Below, piece after piece: positions 6,756 to 12,130 of a stretch of DNA of 20,875 nt. Location of the stretch: positions 1 through 20,875 of the IMG/VR virus record IMGVR_UViG_3300024259_000177, one strand, 5' to 3'. The notes below the pieces were generated by a model. That model searched no databases, had not been told where the DNA came from, and saw nothing but the letters and a program-made list of their open reading frames with translations. The stretch's first letter is position 1; each line of letters starts with the position of its first letter. The translations under genes and the position numbers were made by a program. The stretch is from a virus.

Positions 6756-6769
6756 TAAATACATCATTT
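6756..6769 (-). repeat. Copy C of dispersed motif AAATGATGTATTTA (minus strand)
   Basis: Identical over 14 bases to copy B. It overlaps the stop codon (TGA, 6764-6766) of the preceding 44-residue gene and lies about 25 nt ahead of the membrane-protein start, directly before its ribosome binding site. The same placement before a ribosome binding site is seen at copy A. Confidence 0.4.
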
Positions 6770-6898
6770 GTTTGATTTTTCCTTGAATGATCCACACCAC
6801 CCATACGGGTCAATCGCTTCATCGTTTTTCTTACACCATGTGCAACTGGGATTCTTGTGTTTGCAATCTTTGCAAGTTCCCTTTTTATTCTTCTTCAT
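6764..6898 (-). CDS. Cysteine-rich small protein (44 residues)
   Basis: Third of three tiny cysteine-rich genes. I start it at the ATG at 6898 (MKKNKKGTCKDCKH...), which has AAGGGGAC upstream; the longer frame start has no ribosome binding site. The cysteine spacing is C-x2-C-x6-C-x2-C, then a 'DPYGWCGSF' end with one more cysteine. That spacing fits a small zinc-binding knuckle or ribbon, and the 'YGWCGSFK' ending is seen in small phage cysteine proteins. It overlaps the end of the 48-residue gene by 14 bases. Zinc binding is inferred; the target is unknown. Confidence 0.65.
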   Translation of the reverse strand: MKKNKKGTCKDCKHKNPSCTWCKKNDEAIDPYGWCGSFKEKSNK

Positions 6899-7031
6899 AA
6901 TCGTCCCCTTGTTCCGGTATGCTATCCGGGCAAACAGCCCCATTTGGTTTTTCACAATCCCCCCAATTCGGGCCACCCTTTATTTCGTATGGGCAGCCAC
7001 ATCCGTTAAAAAGTATTAAACCATTACACAT
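6885..7031 (-). CDS. Cysteine-rich small protein (48 residues)
   Basis: The start is the ATG at 7031 (MCNGLILFNGCGCPYEIKGG). It sits behind AAAAAAGGAGCATGAT, and this frame's longer form starts within the preceding zinc-ribbon gene and is unlikely. Cysteines at residues 2, 11, 13, 27 and 36 and several glycines suggest a compact metal-bound or disulphide-rich fold. The acidic tail 'EQGDDYEEE' overlaps the next gene. No family is recognised. Confidence 0.65.
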   Translation of the reverse strand: MCNGLILFNGCGCPYEIKGGPNWGDCEKPNGAVCPDSIPEQGDDYEEE

Positions 7032-7032
7032 A

Positions 7033-7167
7033 TCATGCTCCTTTTTTAACTTTCTTTCTTGCTGTTTTCCACGAGGTAGACTTACAATTTGGGCATTGAA
7101 CTGGTTTCCCTTTAGGCTTCCTTGAATACCATTCATGTTTGCATTTTAAGCATTTACATTTTTTCAA
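7033..7167 (-). CDS. Zinc-ribbon small protein, TTG start (44 residues)
   Basis: A short gene that begins with TTG at 7167, six bases after a strong ribosome binding site (AAAAGGAGCAAG). The product begins 'MKKCKCLKCKHEWYSRKPK' and then has 'CPNCKSTSWKTARKK': the CxCxxC...CPxC pattern of a zinc ribbon, with a basic C-terminus. The stop TGA lies one base from the next gene's ATG. It is the first gene of the leftward operon, about 35 nt from the predicted transcription start. Phage zinc ribbons of this size often contact DNA or RNA polymerase; no role is established here. Confidence 0.75.
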   Translation of the reverse strand: MKKCKCLKCKHEWYSRKPKGKPVQCPNCKSTSWKTARKKVKKGA

Positions 7168-7208
7168 AACTTGCTCCTTTTGTTAAAATTAAAAACATTC
7201 GATAGCTA

Positions 7209-7237
7209 TATCTACAGCCATCTTACAGAAAAGTCAA
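7209..7237 (-). promoter_or_regulatory. Leftward sigma70-type promoter
   Basis: On the minus strand TTGACT (7237-7232) is followed by exactly 17 bases and TAGATA (7214-7209). It would start transcription near 7202 and read the zinc-ribbon, ERF, YqaJ and DpdA genes. Both hexamers fit sigma70 well. It faces away from the rightward promoter at 7267-7295. Confidence 0.75.
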
Positions 7238-7248
7238 TAGTTTATTAT

Positions 7249-7266
7249 GATAATATTATTTTTATC
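7249..7266. promoter_or_regulatory. Dyad between the two promoters, candidate operator
   Basis: An 18-bp imperfect palindrome (GATAA at 7249-7253, TTATC at 7262-7266, seven of nine pairs matched) lies between the two -35 boxes. A second GATA...TATC dyad overlaps the leftward -10 (7201-7212). It is a natural place for a regulator to control both promoters. The region is very AT-rich, so chance symmetry is possible. Confidence 0.35.
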
Positions 7267-7295
7267 TTGACTTTATGTTTTGGAAAAATTATAAG
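7267..7295 (+). promoter_or_regulatory. Rightward sigma70-type promoter
   Basis: TTGACT (7267-7272), 17-bp spacer, TATAAG (7290-7295). Predicted start near 7302, about 27 nt from the first ATG. This promoter would drive the rightward operon of five small genes and the radical SAM/SPASM gene. Confidence 0.75.
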
Positions 7296-7328
7296 TAAGA
7301 CACTTTAAACATTAAATAAGGAGTGAAT

Positions 7329-7514
7329 ATGGAAGATTCATCAGTTAAAAGGCTTGGCTTAATCCTTGCTGTCCAGGCTGAGATTGAAGGGATGAAAGTT
7401 GAGAATTCAATCTTCAAGCATTCTCATGGAATTGATCTATATGATAAAGAAGCTTTTCAAGCCAAAGCTGAAGAGCTAAGAAACATTGCCTGTTGCCATG
7501 AGAGTCAATTATGA
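7329..7514 (+). CDS. Hypothetical 61-residue protein, first rightward gene
   Basis: The start is placed at the ATG at 7329, five bases after TAAGGAG; an in-frame GTG at 7323 lies inside that ribosome binding site. The sequence is helical ('LAVQAEIEGMKVENSIF', 'EAFQAKAEELRNIACCHE'). I cannot identify it; no helix-turn-helix motif is evident, so it is probably not the regulator of the promoter pair. It ends in an ATGA overlap with the next gene. Confidence 0.65.
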   Translation: MEDSSVKRLGLILAVQAEIEGMKVENSIFKHSHGIDLYDKEAFQAKAEELRNIACCHESQL

Positions 7515-7690
7515 ATGAGCTTTTTTATAGGCTGGATAGTTTGAGAATTTACCCAGAAAACTTCCATGAAAGATGTGTAAAGGAAATTGAAAAGTATATT
7601 GAGGAAAAAACAACCAAACTCAAGGCAGATGTTGAGGAATGCTGGGATATTCTCAATGGTATAAAACCACCACCAAATAGGATTCAATGA
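7511..7690 (+). CDS. Hypothetical 59-residue protein
   Basis: A small gene linked by ATGA overlaps on both sides. The sequence is a charged helix with a proline-rich end ('NGIKPPPNRIQ') and two cysteines. It is unrecognised. The dual overlap argues that it is truly translated. Confidence 0.6.
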   Translation: MNELFYRLDSLRIYPENFHERCVKEIEKYIEEKTTKLKADVEECWDILNGIKPPPNRIQ

Positions 7691-7905
7691 TGAAATACAC
7701 AGAAAAGCAAATTGACATTGCAATGGGCATAATTAGTGGCAGAATTAACCCTGATCTTGATTTGAAATATCTTGAAGATGCCCAAGGGCTTTATAATGGT
7801 GAATTAAAAAGCATGATAGTTGGTGGAGAAGGAAACCCAGGCACTCATGCACATTATAGACAAGCTGAAAGAATTTTAATGCATTTGATAAGGGATAAAC
7901 CATGA
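7687..7905 (+). CDS. Hypothetical 72-residue protein
   Basis: Unknown. It is helical at the N-terminus ('YTEKQIDIAMGIISGRIN'), with a glycine loop ('VGGEGNPGTHAHYRQ') carrying two histidines, then a C-terminal helix. No known motif. ATGATG gives two adjacent start choices. Its stop overlaps the next ATG as ATGA. It could be a phage regulator or host-takeover protein; there is no evidence for either. Confidence 0.6.
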   Translation: MMKYTEKQIDIAMGIISGRINPDLDLKYLEDAQGLYNGELKSMIVGGEGNPGTHAHYRQAERILMHLIRDKP

Positions 7906-8141
7906 AAAAATATTTATACCACAAATTCATAGCCATATTGTTGTGGCTTCATGACCATGTGTATCTGCCTGAATGGATCTACAAAAAAACCTCACCTTTT
8001 TATATCACCCCTTTCCCAGAACCACCGAAAAGAGGCACTGAAGATTTTGGAAAAATGGCAGATGCTTTTTTAGGTGGTATTGAAGAATGGCAAGATCGAT
8101 GTCAAATAGCAAATGATTATGTGGAAAAGGAGAAGAAATGA
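7902..8141 (+). CDS. Hypothetical 79-residue protein
   Basis: The N-terminus 'YLYHKFIAILLWLHDHVYL' is moderately hydrophobic and may associate with the membrane, but it is too short and charged for a clear transmembrane call. The C-terminal half ('GKMADAFLGGIEEWQDRCQ') is helical. Unrecognised. Coupled to both neighbours by ATGA. Confidence 0.6.
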   Translation: MKKYLYHKFIAILLWLHDHVYLPEWIYKKTSPFYITPFPEPPKRGTEDFGKMADAFLGGIEEWQDRCQIANDYVEKEKK

Positions 8142-8365
8142 AACCAAATGAGATATATTTATTCACAGGTATTTGTTTCATTTTATTGGCTGCATACATA
8201 GCACCAACTTTTTGTCATGAGCCAAAGGTTTATACTGTTAGGCTTGAAGATAAATACTGGCATGATTTGAAGAAGAAATATATGCCACTTGAAATGATTC
8301 CTTATGACCCACCACCCCCTTGGAAAATAAGGGATCGGACTTTAACCCGAAAATATTGGAGATGA
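8138..8365 (+). CDS. Small membrane-anchored protein (75 residues)
   Basis: A single hydrophobic segment (about residues 7-25, 'YLFTGICFILLAAYIAP') near the N-terminus is followed by a basic, tyrosine- and proline-rich tail ('YDPPPPWKIRDRTLTRKYW'). It could be an inner-membrane anchored protein. AAAAGGAGAAGAA precedes the start. It immediately precedes the radical SAM/SPASM gene. Function unknown. Confidence 0.65.
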   Translation: MKPNEIYLFTGICFILLAAYIAPTFCHEPKVYTVRLEDKYWHDLKKKYMPLEMIPYDPPPPWKIRDRTLTRKYWR

Positions 8366-8366
8366 G

Positions 8367-9089
8367 ATGAACCCAGCAGCCGTTTATATTCAAACACACA
8401 CGCAATGCAATTCAAACTGTTCAATATGCCCACATCCCAAAGCTTATAGCGAATTTGGAAAGCAGAGAATGGATTCAACACTATTTTATGAGATTATGTG
8501 CGATTTATCATCATGCAACTATGGTGGTGTTATCGGATTATTTCTCCAGATGGAGCCATTAATGGATGATAGGATCTTTAGTTTTGTCAGGCTTGCAAAA
8601 GAGTATTGCCCATTTGCTATAATTGAAATTTCCACCAACGGGATTTTACTGGAAGACAACATGGACGAACTCAAGGCATCCCCGGCTGACAATATTTATC
8701 TGAATTATGGCTCGATTAAGTATGGTTCAACTCCAGCCAAAGTGATTGATATGGTCAATGAATTAGCAAAACACAAATATGTTATCATCAACAATCCGAT
8801 GATGGAAGAAGACAATATTTCACACCTGTTCCCCGGTTGCAGGGTGGATAACTTCTGGGTTTCAAATCGTGGTGGGAATCTTGATAACATCAAGCATGGT
8901 CAAGAAACCAGATTTGCAAAAAGAGAATGCAGACAATTAAATATCGTTGCTTCTGGTGATGTGATCCTGTGCTGCAACGATTACATGAGGGAATATGTTT
9001 TCGGGAATGCAAAAGATGAGAATATAATTAAAATCTGGAATGAGATTCCGAAACATTTCGATTATCCTATTTGTCAAAAATGTATATGA
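8367..9089 (+). CDS. Radical SAM/SPASM-type protein
   Basis: A 240-residue protein with the radical SAM motif C14-x3-C18-x2-C21 (CNSNCSIC) at the N-terminus. 'LFLQMEPLMDD' (58-68) is the altered counterpart of the usual GGEPL strand, and 'EISTNGILL' follows (87-95). The C-terminus has SPASM-like features: C188, 'GDVILCCND' (197-205), 'FGNAKDENIIKIWN' (212-225) and a terminal 'CQKC' (236-239), which would bind one or more auxiliary clusters. SPASM enzymes usually modify peptides or proteins; the substrate here is unknown. GGAGATGAG before the ATG and a one-base gap from the preceding gene fit operon expression. This is a separate radical SAM type from the one at 1696-2553. It is shorter than most SPASM proteins (usually over 300 residues). 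Confidence 0.85.
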   Translation: MNPAAVYIQTHTQCNSNCSICPHPKAYSEFGKQRMDSTLFYEIMCDLSSCNYGGVIGLFLQMEPLMDDRIFSFVRLAKEYCPFAIIEISTNGILLEDNMDELKASPADNIYLNYGSIKYGSTPAKVIDMVNELAKHKYVIINNPMMEEDNISHLFPGCRVDNFWVSNRGGNLDNIKHGQETRFAKRECRQLNIVASGDVILCCNDYMREYVFGNAKDENIIKIWNEIPKHFDYPICQKCI

Positions 9090-9092
9090 ATA

Positions 9093-9641
9093 TTATACTG
9101 TGCCTGTAGATAATAATTTTCCCCCAGCAGCTTGAAGTAAATTAACGCAAGCTGTTGGGTGGACTGTCCAAGGTCTGACAGAACCCCAGCTTAACGCCTC
9201 TGCAATCGGAGTGATAAGTTCTTCTGAGCAAAATGTTTTATCAGGATCTTCCTTAATAAATTTATATCTGAAATTCACAATCCCTGCCCAGTCATAAGGC
9301 TTTTTATTTTCACAGGACTTAACATAATGAGCGATGCAATATTCCCATTGCAGCCTTGTCATTTCAAGACTCCATATTTCATAAGGAGTCCCCGGTGTAT
9401 GAGCAGCAAAATTTGAATAATCCATCCATGATTCTATCCTACCAGAATGGGGCCATTGTTCGCATACCTCAACCTTGTCGAGATATACCTTTTCTGCTCT
9501 TTCATCACCAATAAGTTGCCTGATATATTCCCTTTCCTCGTCACCGATGAATACAGCAGAATGAGAATATGGCCCTGTTTGATTCTGGATTACTTTTGAA
9601 ACCGCAGATTTACCGAAAAAGTGTGCTGATTTTAATTTCAT
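9093..9641 (-). CDS. YiiX-like permuted NlpC/P60-type hydrolase
   Basis: A 182-residue protein with the pattern of circularly permuted papain-like NlpC/P60 enzymes. The histidine comes first in 'GPYSHSAVFIG' (H27), 'KPYDWAGIVNF' follows (114-124) and the catalytic cysteine comes late in 'TFCSEEL' (C138). Such proteins cleave peptide or lipid bonds in the cell envelope. It is the last gene of the leftward late block, directly after the small membrane protein, with ATGA overlap, and it converges on the rightward operon with only 3 bases between the stops. It may act in lysis, in envelope penetration or in lipid hydrolysis; the exact substrate is not deducible. Confidence 0.7.
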   Translation of the reverse strand: MKLKSAHFFGKSAVSKVIQNQTGPYSHSAVFIGDEEREYIRQLIGDERAEKVYLDKVEVCEQWPHSGRIESWMDYSNFAAHTPGTPYEIWSLEMTRLQWEYCIAHYVKSCENKKPYDWAGIVNFRYKFIKEDPDKTFCSEELITPIAEALSWGSVRPWTVHPTACVNLLQAAGGKLLSTGTV

Positions 9642-9814
9642 TTTTTAGCCTCAACCCCTTTATCAAATAAACTCAATAACAAATCGAAATTCCCTGTGTA
9701 TGCAGCAGCACCGATAAGCGATAGAATAATCACAGTGAGACATCCCATCGCAAACATCTTAGTTGCTGGCTTTAAATCTTTAAGAAACTGTACAAAGTCT
9801 TTTAAAATTTGCAT
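9638..9814 (-). CDS. Small one-helix membrane protein, holin candidate
   Basis: A 58-residue gene (MQILKDFVQFLKDLKP...). It has a charged N-terminal helix, one transmembrane segment at about residues 20-40 ('MFAMGCLTVIILSLIGAAAY') and a short charged C-terminus. AAAGGAGAATAAA precedes the ATG, two bases after the M15 gene ends, and its own stop overlaps the next start as ATGA. Position between a murein peptidase and a second hydrolase makes a holin or a holin accessory plausible. Single-helix holins exist, but the assignment is contextual only. Confidence 0.6.
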   Translation of the reverse strand: MQILKDFVQFLKDLKPATKMFAMGCLTVIILSLIGAAAYTGNFDLLLSLFDKGVEAKK

Positions 9815-9815
9815 T

Positions 9816-10190
9816 TTATTCTCCTTTGCGTGACATTAATTCTTTTGGTTTATCATGATCATCATCATTGTGAACAAAAGTTGGATAAACAACAAACCTT
9901 GTTATGCCAGCTCTCATTAATCCAGTAACAACCCTATATCTTATGAATGAATTAGGTGTATCAATATCAGTTGCACAACCTTTAAGATGGCTTGACGTTG
10001 GTGTTCCTTTTTCTTTTTTGTTATGTTCTAAGCACCTTACTGCTGAATTAACATTAAAAGGAACCTCAGCGTATCCTCTTGCTTGGTCTAATTTCAAAAG
10101 ATAATCTTCATCCATATCCTTATAACCAAGGCCACATTTTCCACATTTACATTGGAATTCATTTTCTTTAAAGAAAATCATTCTGGACAT
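9816..10190 (-). CDS. M15-type peptidoglycan peptidase (endolysin)
   Basis: A 124-residue zinc peptidase of the M15 family, which cleaves peptidoglycan stem peptides. The N-terminal 'FQCKCGKCG' is the typical cysteine-rich start of phage members. 'SAVRCLEHNKK' (49-59) follows, and then the zinc ligands H68 and D75 in 'SSHLKGCATDID' (66-77) and H107 in 'FVHNDDD' (105-111). The length matches compact endolysins. It overlaps the end of the coiled-coil membrane gene by 13 bases. It acts in the periplasm or cell wall after holin-mediated release. Confidence 0.85.
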   Translation of the reverse strand: MSRMIFFKENEFQCKCGKCGLGYKDMDEDYLLKLDQARGYAEVPFNVNSAVRCLEHNKKEKGTPTSSHLKGCATDIDTPNSFIRYRVVTGLMRAGITRFVVYPTFVHNDDDHDKPKELMSRKGE

Positions 10191-10645
10191 ATATCCTTAA
10201 TAGCTCTTGCATTGGAATGGATGATTTTTGTATTCTTTTTTACCAAATCAGAAGTTTCCTGAAGATGGATGCCAGTTTCTTTTAGATTGGCTTTGGTTTC
10301 TGCTAAGTCAACCCTGTTAAAACTAACTGTCCCAGCCATTAATATCATTACTGTTGCCATGAGACCAAAGAACCACTTAAAAGTGCTTGACCCCATTTTA
10401 GAATTCATCATTCCTAATCTTGATTCGCATTTCAGATCAACATTAGTTGTCCATTTGTCCATTTTGTCATAAATCCTGATCTCAAAATCTTCTCTTTTCT
10501 TTTCCCTGTCATCAAGTTTCTTACAAATTAGCTTAATGTCTTTTGAGTGACCAATCAACAATTCCCGGTCTGATCTGTTTTTAATGTGGTCTGAATACCT
10601 TCTTGATAGTTCAACTTCTTCTGGATTCTCTGGTTCAGCATTCAT
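10178..10645 (-). CDS. Coiled-coil protein with one transmembrane helix
   Basis: A 155-residue protein. A charged coiled coil (about residues 15-85) is followed by a transmembrane helix (about 91-109, 'WFFGLMATVMILMAGTVSF') and a second helical region (110-150). This layout resembles XhlA-like or holin-accessory proteins of phage lysis cassettes, though without clear homology. It directly precedes and overlaps the M15 endolysin. GAGGATGCC upstream gives a modest ribosome binding site. A lysis-accessory or spanin-like role is possible. Confidence 0.65.
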   Translation of the reverse strand: MNAEPENPEEVELSRRYSDHIKNRSDRELLIGHSKDIKLICKKLDDREKKREDFEIRIYDKMDKWTTNVDLKCESRLGMMNSKMGSSTFKWFFGLMATVMILMAGTVSFNRVDLAETKANLKETGIHLQETSDLVKKNTKIIHSNARAIKDICPE

Positions 10646-10682
10646 GGCATCCTCTTTTTAAAAGTTTACATCACTATATTAA

Positions 10683-11426
10683 TTATATCCTAATCTCATT
10701 AAAAACAATTTCATTACAGTTTGAAATCGGTGGTACATTCCCATAGGGCCAAAGCATATAAGCACTCTGGGAGTCATAAATCCAAGCCTCATTTTTATCA
10801 TTCAATATAAAGAGCAATGCGTGAACTCGATCTGTCATGCTTGGATGAATCAAGGTTACTTTAGCGTATCCTACGGAAAGATCACCGTAATTCCATTTAG
10901 AATACCAACCCACGGACATCTCTGCAAAATCTATACATACTGTTTGTGGGGCTTCATAGAGGGAGAACCTGGATGGGTCTGCGGTAACTAAATCTTGCAT
11001 CCTGTCTTTTGGTACTAATCTGTATGAGTCTCTTAACGTTTCTAAATCAAGAGGGTGTATTCCTGTGACCCTTCTTATATTGTTCCTCAAAACATTAACT
11101 GGCACTGTCTGGAGTTTCCCCAAATCAGGTACAGGAGGATTAAGAATATCAGCGTAACCTTGAGGCTTGAACATTGACCAATCCCCACTAAGCCATCCGG
11201 TAAGATTCGGCCCCGTCACTATACCTATTGGGTTAAGTATTTCAGATTCAAGTATTGCAGGATGAAGTGAGGGTATCGGGCATTTCTCTTTAACAGCGAT
11301 AGAAACCATTTGAAGTTGTACGCTGTCTGGTTGACCGAAACAAGCTATGCAATCGGCGTACAGGCGTTCGTATTGAGTGAAGTGGTAATACCCGCCTTCT
11401 ATTAGATAGTCTTTAATGGTTTTCAC
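10683..11426 (-). CDS. Papain-like protein, resembling MOA-related cysteine protease domain
   Basis: A 247-residue protein starting with GTG at 11426, overlapping a 19-residue peptide gene as GTGA. The C-terminal half shows a papain-order triad: C164 ('QTVCIDFAEM'), H202 ('RVHALLF') and D218 ('AWIYDSQSAY'). The pattern C-x-DFA ... HA ... E/YDxQs is that of phage proteins related to the cysteine-protease domain of the Marasmius oreades agglutinin (MOA). The N-terminal ~140 residues are unfamiliar ('CFGQPDSVQLQM', 'GLTGW'-like loops). It sits among tail-fibre and lysis genes, so a host-surface or cell-wall role is likely, but no substrate is evident. It could also be catalytically inactive, since the usual acidic residue after Cys is replaced by Ile. 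Confidence 0.55.
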   Translation of the reverse strand: MKTIKDYLIEGGYYHFTQYERLYADCIACFGQPDSVQLQMVSIAVKEKCPIPSLHPAILESEILNPIGIVTGPNLTGWLSGDWSMFKPQGYADILNPPVPDLGKLQTVPVNVLRNNIRRVTGIHPLDLETLRDSYRLVPKDRMQDLVTADPSRFSLYEAPQTVCIDFAEMSVGWYSKWNYGDLSVGYAKVTLIHPSMTDRVHALLFILNDKNEAWIYDSQSAYMLWPYGNVPPISNCNEIVFNEIRI

Positions 11427-11482
11427 TGCTGCCCACCTGTGCCTGAACTGTAGTATTGTATGAGTGCTTGTTTAATGTCCAT
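11423..11482 (-). CDS. 19-residue overlapping peptide
   Basis: A tiny frame (MDIKQALIQYYSS...) whose ATG forms a TAATG overlap with the coiled-coil gene above and whose stop forms a GTGA overlap with the papain-like gene below. Its end (AGGTGGGCAGCA) doubles as the ribosome binding site for that gene. It may be a translational coupler rather than a functional peptide. Chance cannot be excluded, because an overlap of this size can arise randomly. Confidence 0.4.
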   Translation of the reverse strand: MDIKQALIQYYSSGTGGQQ

Positions 11483-12120
11483 TATTCTTCCAACAATTTA
11501 AAATCTTTAGGTATTTCGATTTGTTTATATTTCTCAGGCATCAGGTATTCTTCTTTGGTTTCATACCATTCAAGCAAAGTCTTTTGATCTTGAATACTAT
11601 CAAGAATTTCTTTTTTCATATCTTGTGGACAGGAGTTCATAAACTCAAAAGTTGAATTACCTAAACGGCCTTTTGAAATCCAATCAACACAAGCCATTTC
11701 TTTAATCTTAAAAAGCCACATATCTTTATCAAGCTGCTTTCTTTTTTCGTCTGTTAAATCACCTATTTGCTCTTTAAGGAAAACTGCTTGCTGGTAGAAT
11801 CTTTTGAATTCCCTTTCAGTATCTTTAATAGCCCGGTTAGATTCTTCCATTCGCATTGTTTTTCTTTTATACTCAATCTCAGCGTAGCGTTTTTTGAAAT
11901 CGGTTTCATTTTCAAGTATATATTTTTGCTCTTCAATTTCAACTTGCAATTTTTCATTATCACAAGTTAGTTCTCTTAATCCCCTGAACCGTTTGTAAAG
12001 TTCCCTGAGTGCCTGTTTGTACTGACCGTACATTGTCCCACCGGCTCTTGTTGTTACAAAGTAATCATCTTGAAATTCACTCATCCCTGTCTGGTGATCG
12101 CCTAATAATTCTTTAAGCAT
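11482..12120 (-). CDS. Coiled-coil tail-region protein (212 residues)
   Basis: The protein starts with 'MLKELLGDHQTGMSEFQDDY', then 'GTMYGQYKQALRELYKRF' (29-46), followed by a long charged coiled coil (about 50-130) and a C-terminal domain ('WISKGRLGNSTFEFM'). The 'MYGQYKQALRELYKRFRG' segment looks like a conserved phage tail-region motif, but no function is known to me. It lies between the Kelch-like protein and the papain-like protein in the late operon. A tail-spike chaperone or assembly factor is one possibility. Confidence 0.6.
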   Translation of the reverse strand: MLKELLGDHQTGMSEFQDDYFVTTRAGGTMYGQYKQALRELYKRFRGLRELTCDNEKLQVEIEEQKYILENETDFKKRYAEIEYKRKTMRMEESNRAIKDTEREFKRFYQQAVFLKEQIGDLTDEKRKQLDKDMWLFKIKEMACVDWISKGRLGNSTFEFMNSCPQDMKKEILDSIQDQKTLLEWYETKEEYLMPEKYKQIEIPKDFKLLEE

Positions 12121-12130
12121 TTTTATTCCT

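Noticed and set aside
7323-7328. GTG at 7323 as start of the first rightward gene
   Set aside because: It lies within the GGAG ribosome binding site; the ATG at 7329 has the proper spacing.
8367-9089. Radical SAM protein as QueE for preQ0 synthesis
   Set aside because: The cluster is CX3CX2C, not the long-spaced QueE motif, and the SPASM-like tail does not fit.
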